Shown: positions 14,269-27,868, counted from the first letter of the stretch. The stretch: DNA of 64,000 nt from Saccoglossus kowalevskii (GCF_000003605.2 NW_003155239.1:648355-712354); one strand, 5' to 3'. A program made the numbers and translations. The notes: a model not told the origin generated them from the letters alone.

Positions 14269-15329
14269 ACTTTTCCCCCGGGCGCCGTGTCTTATAGAGT
14301 GCTCGACTGACCGACTAAGAAGAGAGTTGAAACGTATTTTGTTGTGTGCGTCTATTTGACTGTTAAGTTTAAGTAAGTTTCCCGATCCCGTACCTCAAAG
14401 GGACGCAATAGAAAGACGAGACGAGGGATTCTCCCCTGACACGTGTAGAGACCCCAGAGGAGAAGAATTCCCCCTTATAGTGGCACCAACAGCATTCTTT
14501 AAAAACAAAATAGCCATTTGTTTGACCCCCCAATACATTGGGCACACTGTGAGCATTATTTGTTTTGAATAATGCATATTAATCAATGACAGCATTGCGT
14601 TCATTATTTATGGGATAGAAACATGGCGGAAAATAAAAATACATTACAAAACTACAATGATAAACGACCGGGTGGTTGAAAGAGTTCTGCTATTATATCC
14701 GAACATAAAATGACGTAATACAATGGTATGATATATGAACGAGAAGTTCGATTTACAAATCGCATTCCAAACATGTTTCCAAACCAAAATATTGCACAAA
14801 ACGTCACGCACTAACAATAATTTATAACATTAAAAATTGTCAAAAGCAAGTTGAATGGGTTTAGAATTACAACCAAAATAAATTTACAGGATAAAAATAA
14901 GTTATAAAAAATTGTATTCAAATAATAACAACTTAAATCTTATATCTAATGATTTATTTATATATTTACATAAGTAAAATATATACCTTACTTTTATACC
15001 AAAAATACATAATCATAGCATTACTCAGAGTCCTTTTGGCCTTGAACGGATGCCATTCACCTGTATTCTGCAGTGGTCGGCATGCTTTCTACGTAATTGC
15101 CGAAATCGAAAAAACCTTGGGATATCCTAACACTTAGTAAACTAAATATACTAACACCAACCAACCAACTAACAAATCACGGTCCAAACTTGTTATATAA
15201 TGCCCGGCCAAACATATGAAAATAACACAGTACACATACAGTCAGCCAACCACCAGACTACTCACAGCGAGCAATAATTTCTGTGTACGCAGTATGTATA
15301 ACCTCCATGAATTGTATATTTCCATGATT
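14269..15329. other. GC-richer patch then AT-rich non-coding DNA
   Basis: The GC-rich composition continues to about 14480 with a poly-C/GGGCGCC stretch at about 14275, then falls to very AT-rich DNA. A 69-codon minus-strand frame at 14395-14604 has no recognisable motif. The patch may be part of a decayed repeat. TGACGTAA is at 14711-14718. Confidence 0.45.
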
Positions 15330-15478
15330 TTAAAGCGGAGAAGTCGTCATGCGTAAGATGGCCATAGCGTGTCATTGTTTACAAAAACATCTACCCATGA
15401 GCGTTTGCGTTTGTAGCGTGTGTTGTCGCTTGGAACTCAATTCCCGCGCGTGCGCGGGTGACGACCCTCACACTTTAA
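15330..15478 (+). mobile_element. TTAA-flanked MITE, copy A
   Basis: The element is bounded by TTAA on both sides (15330-15333 and 15475-15478), and its ends are imperfect inverted repeats of the form AGNGNGNNGTCGTCA. The interior matches copy B (43404-43570, opposite strand) over nearly its whole length, including CCATAGCGTGTCATTGTTTAC and AATTCCCGCGCGTGCGC. It has no coding capacity. TTAA flanks are typical of piggyBac-type target duplication; assignment to that superfamily is inference. Confidence 0.75.
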
Positions 15479-16222
15479 AATGCACGTTTTTTTTTTCATC
15501 AGGTAACTTCTCAAACAGGAATAAAACAGGATGTATGTTTTCAAAATAATTTTTATACACAAGTTTCCTATGTATAGCAACCGACTAATACAATCACGTG
15601 ACACTACTTACTAGGCGGTCCTGTCGTTGCCATTGGTTACTGCTATCATCAATCTCATGCCCACAGGTCTTTGAATTTTGTAGATACATTATTAACCCTG
15701 CACTTGCAATAAGAACAACAACTAGAAGGCGCAAAGCTTGGCTATAGTTGCAAAGTACATATCCTCGCTTATACATATATTCTTTTCTAATACACTTATC
15801 GTACTCATAAAAAACACTAAATTGAGTCTTGAATGCATTTGTTCACTCAAGTAATCGACACTCCTAGCCAGTTGTGAAAATTCACTTAATATCCAGATTC
15901 AGATCTTCTGTAAAAATAAATCGCTTAGATTTTGACTGACGAACAACCATTATTATACATCTGTCACCGTAACGCCATAAGTTACAGCGTGCCGTAATTT
16001 TGCGGTATTTTACGGGGTATTTTCATACTACCATATTAGGAAATGCGAATTCCAAATATGGAATAATTACGTGCGAAAGCGTCCTATAATAATAAAAACA
16101 AACATGGCTGCCACCAGGATTTGACCGGACTCCATACAAAGAAGTTTGCTGATTCTGTTCTAAACTTGTTGGATTTCGGCATTCCCATGATGTATCCTTG
16201 GTAGGAAAAGATGTATAATAAT
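15479..16222. other. Non-coding stretch before the assembly gap
   Basis: No receptor-like sequence (TM1-TM4, DRY motif) could be found in any frame here, although the receptor exon begins right after the gap. Confidence 0.55.
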
Positions 16223-16272
16223 NNNNNNNNNNNNNNNNNNNNNNNNNNNNNNNNNNNNNNNNNNNNNNNNNN
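16223..16272. other. Assembly gap (50 N)
   Basis: Exactly 50 unknown bases, which looks like a placeholder gap. The receptor frame is already open on the downstream side and is in the middle of TM4, so coding sequence must be hidden here or be misplaced. Confidence 1.
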
Positions 16273-16273
16273 T

Positions 16274-17513
16274 GTGGCGATTGCTATCAAGTATAGCACC
16301 CTTTTTTTCGGATGGCAAGATTTGAGCAACGATATTTCCAGAAGCCCGCCTCAATGCGAGTTGACATCGGGCAAGGGGTACGTGGTGTACTCGGCGTTGG
16401 GTTCGTTTTATATTCCTATGATTATTTATGGTTATCCTTTATACCAGGATATTTGTGCTTGCCATGCGGCATACCCGACACATCAGACGTGGAAGGAAGC
16501 GATTAAATAATGGATGTGCGTCCAACGGCGACAGTACGTTGCTGCGTATTCACCGAGGGAAAACAGAGTACAGTGACGAAGAGTCCGTAAGCGGTGTGAG
16601 CTACAATGAACAGTACCAGACAGTGAGAAAAAAACACAAGCACCATCGACGACAATATCATCCCTGGATCGGTAAAGGTAGGAAATTTGCAAAAAAAATG
16701 CCATTGCCTAAATTTGGACGTGAACAGCGTGCAGCACGGACGATCGGTATTGTTGTCGGTATATTCATTATGTGTTGGCTGCCTTTCTTTTTGATATATT
16801 TAATTTGTGGAACTTACAATGGATGCGACGTACCGCCCCTGTTATTTGGCGTTGTGTTCTGGCTGGGGTATTGCAATAGCTTTCTGAACCCTATAATTTA
16901 TGCCTGCTCCAGCCGAGAGTTTGTACGTGCCTTTAGGAAACTTTTACATATGCGTCGTGTCAGACAGTGGCAAAATTCAGCTATGTACAATGGCAGTGTA
17001 GCACACGACCGAACATGCTCGATGAAATACTCTCCGCGTCATCACAATATCATTCAAGTGAAAATCGAGCACAACGAGTATGTCCATAACGATGATCCAT
17101 GTCCCGCGTACGACGCCGCCGATGATGGTAGCGGTACGCCATCCAGTGAGTCTACGAAACCTTGTGAGACAATTACATACGCAGAGACGAACCACACTGT
17201 GGAACAACGCTCAGAGGAGTGTGCCAGAAAAGGCTGTGACTGTGAATGCGAAAATAGCCCGACCTTGCGCTCTGCGCTTCATCGCCCTACGGATGACTGC
17301 GTGGACATTGAACGTATTATTCCGGATGGAAGCAGTAGCCCGGATAAGGATTTAAGTTTACCTCCACTAGACGATAAATCAATGGTAGTTGTATGGGAGC
17401 GACGAAGTGACTTTATTAATCAAGAACCGATTTCTAATTGTGGAAATTACACCACACTTGACGAGAGCACGGCCGATATTAGAAACATATACATTCAGGA
17501 TTTCTGGCTCTAA
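16274..17513 (+). CDS. Alpha-1-adrenergic-type receptor, 3' part (TM4 end to C-tail), one frameshift
   Basis: Class A GPCR for a catecholamine-like ligand at the plasma membrane; vertebrate alpha-1 receptors couple to Gq, and Gq coupling here is inferred. The frame from 16274 gives the end of TM4 (FFGW), the ECL2 cysteine (16355-16357) and TM5 GYVVYSALGSFYIP, with serines at the catechol-contact positions 5.42 and 5.46 (16391 and 16403). At 16425-16427 one extra T shifts the frame. The frame from 16428 then supplies the rest of TM5, the LRIHR signature of alpha-1 third loops (residues 39-43 of that frame), TM6 with CWLPFF (116-121), TM7 with FxxxFWLGY and NPIIY (140-158), helix 8 and a tail of about 190 residues ending at TAA 17511-17513. 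The shift may be a homopolymer sequencing error beside the gap or a real lesion. The 5' half is missing. An octopamine-type receptor is less likely, because VFWLGY and LRIHR favour alpha-1. Confidence 0.92.
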
Positions 17514-20500
17514 ACATGACTATATGAATTGAAATGTCAATTATTTATTTGTTATAAGTATCTGATTATCTAACACTATTCTTAAAGTGACGCCACGTAA
17601 GCTTTTGGTGTACATTTCTCTTCACGAGCCAATCATTTACATGCACCTGAAATGAAATAGTGGCGTGTTTTGCGTTTCTAGATGGATTATCTTTTTTACA
17701 GTTTACGTTTGCTTGGTTTATTCATGGAGGTTTTTACCTCCATAGTTTAATACATGTACCCTCACTGGTTAGTTATTTTCGCATTTGTGCCACGTTACAT
17801 GTACTGTCTCCACGTGGATTCGCGATGTCGTTATTTTGTGCTGTTCGTGTGGTCGTGGTAGCTTGGATGTAATTTGGATTTTGTACGCCGTAAAATGGTG
17901 CCAGGAGTCGTGTATACAGCAAATGTCACTCAATGCAATGTGCCCAGTGGGTAATGTAGTAGAGGCTACACGAATAAACTGTGCATGCTCTCTGTTGGCG
18001 TATGGATGCAACCCATACGCTTCTTTTTTAGTGTATCACCTTAATATGATCATCATATCCACGCATACATTTAGCGGATATCTGCCGTATTCCGCATGAT
18101 GGTCTATATACGCTTGTGAAGAATCACCAATTCTTTAACATTTTGACCCCTTGCAAACCGGCTCGGGATCTATACCATCATTCATTTTCTTCTTCACATC
18201 GAACCCAACTGGAAATCTCATAGGTTCGCCCCGCTGATACAACTATCTTGCATAATCGGAGCGGTCAGACCGTCGAATGTTTTCATTAGTATGCACTGCC
18301 TATCGCACTTATCACATTTTATTTAACGAAGTACAATGTCTAGATGCGACATCAACTTGTCAATTCTCCCATGCTAGTCACGGTGCAGCAATAAGAATTA
18401 AATTTGACCAATAGTCGACCAGACACCCGATAAAACAAAACGTGCGATTATCATCATTGAATTTAAATAATACATTATTCACGAGCGATGAATATAGTGG
18501 ATCTGCACTGTATTCATGGAACTATTGATGGGTCTGTCGTGACGCGCAATTAAAAGTCTTACCGCAACAATTGTCCCAAGGGTTATATATGCAACATGAA
18601 AACTCGTACCCAAAATATGTACTACTAATAACAATCTATTTTTCTAAAACTTCAATATGCTTGACGGATTACTGTTAAATGTGCAATAGACAATTAGTTA
18701 GTTAGAAATAACAATTGTAGATATTTTATAGGTAAGACCACACTATTGTTATCCACTGTACACCACTTGTGCAGATCGATATATTGCAGTGCAATGAGCC
18801 ATTAATTCAAGTTCTTTCAACGGATAGACAGTACGCCTGAATGAACAGAAATATCGATTAATTATTAATCTAAATAAATATCATTTTAATCGGAAATCCC
18901 ATCGAATATATTTTACCGACTGTTTAACGAAATACTCGATATTTAGGTTTCCGACTATGTTATTCACGCGGTACAGGGAATTCTTTATATCGTATTAAAC
19001 CAAACAAGATACTCGCGGCATAGAGATAACTCACTATATTAATCTTGTTTGTGGTACTCTGATTTTTATTTGTGTATGTGGATATCCTATTTCCTATTTG
19101 ATTGTCGATTTTATTTCACATGTCAACCTTTGGAGATTCTGTAATCCACACTATCGCACTCTAACGATCTAAAAAATATCAATAACGTTTTCACCCAGTC
19201 TATATTCTACCTGATATTGCTATAGAAACAAACATATAATACATATGACGTCATACATAAAATAAGCACATATCAATAATTGTTATGCGATTGCGTACTT
19301 CATTCATTCTCATCCGACAACTCAGTCACGATGATATTTATATTGATCTTCTTCTATTAATCGAGTCAAAACATTAAGCATATTAAAATGGTTGCATATA
19401 ACTCAATAAAATTGGAACATGATCTCCAGGATATTTAAATAAATAAAAGTCTCCTACCATTGCAAAATCGTTAGCGTAACATTGGGCGTAACTACCGCAA
19501 GATACCCGCCATATGAACTAAAAGAATGCCTTATTGTTTTTTATTTCATATATGTTGAAGGCATATTCAATTTACATGTTAAAACCAAATCCTTTTAAAC
19601 CGTATGGACGTAAAATGTTTGCCGTAGGCAAACGCAATATTGAGGATGGTGTGTGTGCTTGTTGTTCTCATCATGGGAGTAGTTACGGTGACAAGAAACA
19701 ATACAAAATGTACTTGTACACTCTACGATAGAATGTTTTTTTTGTTTATTCGTTGTAAATGTTGTATACTATAAAGATAAATTTGCCTTGCTAACATGAC
19801 GTCAATACAAAATGTATATCTTTGTTTTGTCAGTTTCAGAAAACTTGTTTATACTATTCAACAATGTTTATATACACATGTTATAATATATATCTATGAA
19901 ACGGCGCTGGACGCTATTTTTTTTTAAATTAGTAAATATATGTACTTGCGATATAAGACATCTCACCAGATAATTAAAGCGAAGTTGATGGAGTTGAGTA
20001 ACTGATTTTGTTTACTGTGTTTATTCATATGTTTATGGAACATAATTAATGTCATTCTATGTTATGTTATGTACCCGAAAGAATTTGGAAAAAAACACAA
20101 GCGTGTGGGTTGTGGATATCCACCAGCTTTGTTTCTAAATGGTTGATCTGTGGTGTTAAATATCTAAATTTAGTTTCTCTGAGAGAAGTGGGCTTGTGTA
20201 CACGTTGTATATACGTTGTACATATGACGCGTAAATGGACACGGTCCGAGTTGTTAATTCACAAGCCGAATCACGGTCATATGAGTAACATCGTAAATTT
20301 TACAGTAACACACATATAAACCTAGATTTCATGGTTCAATGCGAGCTTGCACAGATAATATTGTCACGGGATCAACTTTGTCCGCGCTGTTTATGTCTAA
20401 TCTAGAAAATAAGGAGCATTGAACAAAAATTATAAATTTCAAGATTCTCGAAATTAATTCGTCAGAACATGTAATACAGACTGATTCTATTATTTACCTA

Positions 20501-23500
20501 ACTATTGAAATTTTTCCTATTGAACATGGTTATTAATTTGTTACGAAAGTATACCTCAGACACAAATTTCCAACGAGATGTCGTTGAGAGCGAGAGAATC
20601 GAATTGTCAATTGTTTATACCCCTCAAAAAATGTTCCATTCCCCCTCCTTCGATTGCATTCACTGTTCCACTGATCTATATAACGATGATATTCGGACCA
20701 GTGGACGTAATGATGGGGCTGAATAGACCTTCATCTGAGGAGCCAAAACAAATCCATTGAGTCTCCTGCTTTCAACGAAACATCTGTGGTTATTTGCCTC
20801 TAAGGTCTTCAGTGATACGAACTTAATAAGAACACGAGTTTATATGTGTAAGATGGTTGTGTACATTTTTACTCGATAAATCTGACTTCAGTTTTGTTTT
20901 TTCTCGTGATTAAAATATATTTTGTAACCGCGTATATTGCTTGTATGCACTATTTCTTTACTGATTCGGACAATATGTTAACGAGCTTGAGAACAAATAT
21001 TTCATCTATTTAGGATTGTAATATCAAATAATCAGTCAATTTTATTTATTTATTTATTTATTATTTATTCTCTTATTAATTTGTTTATTTATACAAAACT
21101 AAGAAACATATTCAATATATAGCTAAATTTCAATTAATATTGCCAGATCAGAGTAAGCCTGCGTATTTTTAGTCCACACAACTGTCTGATAACGTACGGC
21201 GGTTATCTTGTGCAATAAATCATGGCATGCAATAATGGTGTGAAGCCTATAGAGTAAATATGTTTCCGCTGAGCAATTACATTGCTTCCAATTACAAAGC
21301 GATCACACGTCGTTACCAATATCATAGATGGCGAACAGACTTCATAAAGTAACTTCTTCTCGTCAGCGAGCCTTGAAAATGACTCATGTCCACGATTGTA
21401 CATCTCCCTAGAGTACGCTTATATCATTACACCTGTTTCGACCATCTATTTTACCGGGATGCGGCTAATTATTGAAGACGAAATTAAACGTACTGAAGGT
21501 ATTATTACTTCCGTGATGCTGTCGTCTGATAACATAGGTTGCAGAGCGCACATAGTCCTGTACCACATGACGTCAATGTAAATGTTATTAGGTGATTACA
21601 CATCTCCTTAAATAGATACATGCAAATTGTATTCGTTTGATAGTTTACACTTGATTCGTCGGCAGTGTACTTAACATTGATTCGGAAATGTTTTTTTTTA
21701 TCTGAACTACAACGATACTAACACATATGTTACATCTTGTTTAAGTGTGTTGGTAGATGCAGTTGAACTCTCGGCCTCGGTCACTGCTAATTAGACGCAA
21801 TCTTGTGTTTTTTTGTTTAAAAAATAGACTATTAACGTGTTTCATTGACGCATACCATCTTGTTCATCAACACAAATGTGATATTTATGAATAGAAAACA
21901 TGCGGTCGTGATATGGACGTTTTATCTTGATTGTTTTGGTTTCAATCTGAGCCAGTGATTAATTTCATTTACAACCACCTGGCAATCAAATCGAGTCGTT
22001 CCCTGATAAACAATGTTTATCTATATTCTGTTTGAAAAGTCCGGTAACGGGAGGCTAATAATTTGGCGCGTTCGCCCGGAGCTTATACGATTTGTGTCAA
22101 ACATAATATAAAGACAGCTTAATATATATTTTATTGATTTTCATTTTAACGCCCAATTCCCAATTTTTATTTATTATTGTATTAATTCCATATATATTTG
22201 AATGATTTGAATTCAAATTACATTTTATCTCAATGTTTTTATATTATATGATTTCAAATATAAAACACTATAAACGGAGACTATGCATATACGATGACGT
22301 GTTTCCGAGTTTGAAGTAACCACAAAAAAATCATGTAAACAAACAATGCATTTAACGCGCTGTATATGTCGCATGGACCCATTATTGAACAGGACATGGC
22401 GCGGCGATGGTGGAGTTTAAAAAAAAAAATGGCGCATGCTTCGATTGATATTTCACTGTGCTTCCTCATAAATAAAATATAACGGCTGTGGCCATTGGAC
22501 GATCACATGTTTACTCATCACGTCTTAGATTTTTTTCGGAAGTATGTAAGATTTTGTAATAGCAAAACACAGTCGGGCACTATTATTACTAGTTAGTTTA
22601 GGAATAAAGATGAACTGATGCGTACTACTTTGGGTCGAATATCGTGCCCCTTCAGTGTAGGAGTTATCTGCAAAGCGATTCGAAGTCCCTACTTCTACAC
22701 CTGTACGTGTAACATATATATGTATCAAATATACGCATAGAACATCAAACATATAAACAAATAATTATTGGTCATTCATTATTTAATTAACATGATTATA
22801 ATATAAGACGTGATTTACATTTCGAATCAGGCATCGAACCTTATTATCTATGATCTGTTAGCCCTACTCCCCCTAATTAAAAATCACAAAACTATTGATG
22901 TGAATGCAACATAATTAATATAATCACTGCAACTAGTGTTGACAATTGTATAGAAAACAACAATATTTCGAAACTTCAACAAAATAGTAACGAATCTTCC
23001 AAATGTGTACTAATCTCGTAATTGAATTAATATTGATTGTTCCAAATTGTTTAGCGAATGGCTGTCATTGCTGTGGATATAATCTGTCGCATGGCCGTCT
23101 CAATTGTTTACGTTGTGCGTGCGTACATGTGCGTACGTGTGCGTGCGAAGTGACAAGAACCGATCGTTCGCACCACAGTCCCTCAACACAGTTGTTGAGG
23201 GCCTGTGTTCGCACTCAATATAAAATAACGGTGCCGTTCAGTGCTGTTATTATTAAATATACATGTATGTGCTCTGACAGTAAAACAACGTATGGGCAAT
23301 GTTTTCGCCGCAGATCGTGAGCCTGTGTTGATCAGTGAGTGATATTTGTTATCACATACTCACATGCTGGTTTTGCAAAAATGTAAACAATGTCGTCACA
23401 GTGCGACGGCCTATACGACGAATATTGATTCAACAAAAATAATTTCGCATTGCAAATTGGAGAAAACCTGTGATGCGAATAGACACATTATAATTTTATA

Positions 23501-24762
23501 TAGTCGATTATATTGAGAGAAAAACAAACAAACGAGTTTTCAATAGTGAGTATAATAAGATAAATATACTGGAATCAGCCAGATCGATCGTTATCGATTG
23601 TCACTTTAACATGAACCCTGATACAATCCTACATGTTGTGTTCACTGTACCTGTATTCAATCATATTTATCATTGTAGTATTTGCCTCCAATGTTGATCA
23701 ATCTCACACCGACATATATATGAGTCTCCCGTATAGAAAAAAAAACTCGCTGGATGGTGCTTATACATACATCGCATTGCATTTAGCATAACATGTTCTT
23801 ACCTCATGTGTAAAGTAAAATATTAACGCTATTGTAAGTATCCATAGCAAGGATTTAGAAACATTTCTATAGAATTTGGACATCTGTAGTTTCGAATGGA
23901 AGTGGCTGTTATCATATAAAACGAGTGATCGGATTATTAATTACTTAAATTATTTAGGTGCACGTATACAATACAGTATTATGATCTTTTTTATTACCCA
24001 ATTGTTTGCGGTTAGACCATTGCGTATTTCCAGTAGAGTTGACAGGAAACAGGCTGTTACACAGATATTCATACTAGCTTTCTTTCATGGTACGTTTGTC
24101 GTTTTGATGAAGTTGTTATAGAGATCACTTCAGCGTTTCAGGACTACATCCTGTTATTAATATGCCGATCACAATCTAAAGAATATCGGTGACGCGATTT
24201 GCATAAAGTGGAAATAAGGGCATGCCGAAATCAGATTGAATTACAATGGCATTGGGAGTTGAGTGTCAAGATCGCACACGCGCTGATTTTGGTGAAATTC
24301 ACATACTTAGTTAAATCATGTTAGTTCCCAGTCTATGGAATAACAGCTGAAGGTGTGTAAATATTAAAAAAAAATGATTCACCTGGTATTTTTGATGACG
24401 TAGGGTGAATCGTGTTGTCCTACACCTTTTGTTTATGGTGGAAAAGAATATTGATACTGTAGTAGTAAGTTGCGGAGGTGACGTCACAGATACAGCGGGA
24501 ACAGTGTCGCATGAGCACAACAAATTAAATCCACTGTCATCAAAACAGTTTTGACTAATTATTTTACTGTTAATATCACCTTAATAGTCGATTATTTTAA
24601 ACGTCCGCAAAATCGTGTTGGTTGGACTTGACTTTTTGTTAATTCCTTCAATTGGGTTAATTGCAATTATTCCCGGGGGAACATAGTCCAATTTGTGCAA
24701 CTGACATTGGTTCTAGTCTGTCAGTTTACTGGCCTAGTCTGGGCAATTGAACTATATTGCAG
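17514..24762. other. Receptor 3' flank and long non-coding stretch
   Basis: The receptor 3' UTR should begin here; the first plausible AATAAA is at 17973-17978, a weak guess. Full CRE palindromes lie at 19246-19253, 19797-19804, 21568-21575 and 24479-24486. A short (TTTA)n run is at about 21040-21070. No other gene is recognised. Confidence 0.5.
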
Positions 24763-25006
24763 AATCATTGACATTGATCAGACAGTTCGCAATACAGTGC
24801 AATACTACAAATGGTAATCGCTGCCGTTGTCAATGTGGGTTCAATGCCAGTCATGGTATGGCGTCGAATTTTGAAGTGAAGATGTATTTCGACAAAGTGC
24901 AAGTAACCTATAGTTGTTTTGCGACCTTGGAGTGCCACATTTACGTGAGTGATTTGGATCGATGGTTTGTGATGAATATTAGCTATGTATGCAATTATTT
25001 GGATCA
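24763..25006 (+). CDS. Candidate internal exon, cysteine-rich, unrecognised
   Basis: A frame with balanced codon use ends at a strong splice donor, GTGAGT at 25007-25012, reading GATCA|GTGAGT. Possible acceptors are TTGCAG (ending 24762) and ATACAG (ending 24797). The peptide contains CNTTNGNRCRCQCGF and later VTYSCFATLECHIYV, so five cysteines fall close together and two more follow. This suggests an extracellular domain, but no family is recognised. In-frame reading meets a stop just after the donor, as expected for an internal exon. It could also be a chance frame. Confidence 0.3.
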
Positions 25007-25242
25007 GTGAGTTTCTATAGCTAGAATAGAATAGAATAAGAAATACACACTATACCGGATGGGAAGAATATGAAGTCCAAACAGTTCGGAAATTGACTCA
25101 GATAGCTTGGCAGTGAGATCACGCATGCGTAACATGTTATGTATATAATACGCTGAACAATGTTATTCCATCTCAAGAAATATTATACAATTTACAGAAA
25201 TTCGTTTATCACTAACTTTTTAGTTACTCAAAAATAGAGATT
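25007..25242. other. Short non-coding stretch
   Basis: Intron-like DNA after the candidate donor; a TAGAA run is at about 25020-25038. Confidence 0.4.
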
Positions 25243-25290
25243 ATTCATTCATTCATTCATTCATTCATTCATTCATTCATTCATTCATTC
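25243..25290. repeat. (ATTC)12 microsatellite
   Basis: Twelve uninterrupted ATTC units, read directly. Confidence 0.98.
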
Positions 25291-27000
25291 GATACGACGG
25301 CGATGGCAAACATTTCTGTTTTTATTGTTCATTTAAAAAAATACATATTTATTTACAAGTTTGAAAAAGATCGAATCGAGAAAGTAGTAGCGAATACAAT
25401 ATAATTAGTTGATATATAGAAATCATTATAGGTAAGTGATCGCCATAACCGATGCGGCCGAAAGTTGAATTAGAATCTGCATTAGTCTACAGAGTGTGGC
25501 ATGCATAAAAGATTGACTCGCTGAGTTCCATACGTCAGGAGCAATCTCATCAATCCCAACCCCATAATTTATTTGACTATGATTTCATAATCTCATCTTT
25601 TTTTATACATCGGCATTATATTACATGAGAAGTGTTGTGCAGTTCGAATATCAACTGATAACCTTGAATGAACCTACAAATCATTCCTTGATATCGCGAG
25701 ACAGCCCTTTTTATCTGTCCACGGGCTGTCTGTCCTCTCGTTATCCAGAACAATCCATTATAATTGTGCTCTTTGATGTCACCGACACGAGACGTATGTA
25801 GCAAACAGCGTGCCTTCCAGCAACTGTGCTGCTCTGTCCAAGGAAAGACACAGCGATTGCTATTAATAAGAAAGAACAGCATTTAAATTTGCTATATCCG
25901 ATTTTAGTTTACCGACATCGTGACCATCCCGTGATCATCTGGTTACATATATTTATGAAACTAAGTTACTTCTACGACGAGTCGAAGAAAGTGTATACAT
26001 ATTTGTGTGTGTGAACACAAGAACGCTAATCTACGTTGTTGCGATGCAAATATAAGGTAATGTTGTTCACTGGTATTGCAGGTTTTGTGTAATGTTATTT
26101 ACACTTAAATATGAACACGATTAAAGGGTTTTGTAATGATAGCGCTCTATGCATAATATTTTTTTTCTTTCCACTTGTTATCTTCCTTTGCAAACAATTT
26201 TGTTTCTTGCCCATTCACAACCAAAGTAAAAATGCAGCGTACGGCGGAAGTCAGTAAATGTGACGAGCAAATGGCACACTTAAAATCATTGCTGAAACAG
26301 CCCTTGAATAATAAGCTTTTATCGTAGGAGTGTGGCAATGGTTGAGCATTTTATAGAACACGTGTCAAGTTGGCGCAGCACAATCGATGTAGTTTGTGGG
26401 TAACTATATATTATGATGTATGTTAAAATGCTTACAAACTAATGGCGTCAACGTATGATGTCACGGAATATATATAATTTTGCAATTTGAGTGTAGACTG
26501 TTGAAAAATCATCGAAGCAACATGAAGCGACACTTAACCCACTAACGAATGAGTTCATACTGAAACATGCGCTCAATTACCATGCATCATGCACGTAATT
26601 CAGACCATATTATTAACATGGCGACTTGCACATTCTTCACCAATGGTTTTGTCTATGTATTGTTTTTGCCGCTTTCTGTACAATATGAATGCACACTTTA
26701 TGAATTACATTATAAGACACATATTGTATGACGGTCCTATTCATATTGTTTACGTATTTGTATACACGTTGTGTTATGCAAATCGTCTTCCCGTGCGCAG
26801 TCGGAGAATCGCCATTACCGTGCATTTGATGAAACGATGGTGTTGTCAAATACGTCACAATGACTAAAATTTATGTATATATTCAATACATATATATACT
26901 GTATAGTGGAATGTTTACAAACAGACGTTGTACTTTTCTGTTTATTCAATGAAAAATTATTTTATCCAGACAAAACTTCAATACAACATTTTTATAAAAC
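25291..27000. other. Non-coding stretch
   Basis: No gene could be supported. A minus-strand frame at 25616-25882 is protein-like in composition but carries no motif or convincing splice context. Confidence 0.45.
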
Positions 27001-27014
27001 GCGCCCTCTAGCGC
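27001..27014 (-). promoter_or_regulatory. Possible CTCF-type site
   Basis: The minus strand reads GCGCTAGAGGGCGC. This agrees with the core of the animal CTCF motif (YAGRKGGCRS) at all central positions and differs only at the outer C and A positions. One sequence match cannot prove binding, and the same word is part of some transposon ends. Confidence 0.25.
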
Positions 27015-27868
27015 TTCTATGACGTAAAAATGACGTGCATGGGTGACGGCAATGTCGTTGAAATCAACTAACGTATTTTGTCATGTAGTCGTTTGTCATC
27101 TAGAATATAGTAACATCTCTCAAAAAACATATAATTTGTTGATGGTTGACAACATATCAAAATCATACCGACGCTTTAAACGGCCGCGTGTCACACATCC
27201 ACGTCATGGAAGCGCCTTGTGTATTTACAATATGTGAGGAAATTAGCTAGTTGATCGATAAAATGTTGTGAATCAATCAAACGAAATGATTAAAATGGCT
27301 GTACAGCGTACACACATTTTTGGACAAGTTGCTATTTTAATGGTATAATAGTATTCTCATTCAAATCGGTAATTGTTGACACCTGTTTCAAGATTCGTAT
27401 AATCATGTAAATCAGACAACTGGTATGTATTAATAAGAATTTTATTTAAAGTAAAGTTAAAAACGTTAAAATTATTTTTAACAGACATCATTTTTTGGTA
27501 AGTTTGGTTTGAATGTACTTCCAAACCTTCAATGGATTACATTCCCAATCTTATTGATATAGATATAAGGAGATTTGTTTGATTGGTAATTATTAGATAA
27601 ATTGTTTATGCATGTATACATTCCAATTCTGTTATACCATGCAGTTATACCAGTAATTTAAACTTAGATTTTAAACAGAGATTATGACATAATTGTATTA
27701 GCATACTGACAAAAGCACTAACTTTATTTATTATTCATAGCTCATGTAATTACAAGGTCCGCACATATTAAAGGCTATCGCTGTTTTAAATCATGTGTTC
27801 GATTTGCACGCTTTGTAGCAGAATACGATCTTCTATTTTTTGTGACGTGGTCCGTGAAACGTATAATA
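27015..27868. other. Non-coding stretch
   Basis: AT-rich. TGACGTAA lies at 27020-27027. A pair of overlapping AATAAA words on the minus strand at about 27723-27732 could serve the candidate gene end at 27869. Confidence 0.4.

Noticed and set aside
16312-16506. 64-codon plus-strand frame overlapping the receptor
   Set aside because: It is in the wrong frame relative to the TM5 sequence, which is clearly encoded in the neighbouring frame.
17080-17355. 91-codon frame inside the receptor tail
   Set aside because: Alternative-frame shadow of the receptor C-tail coding sequence.
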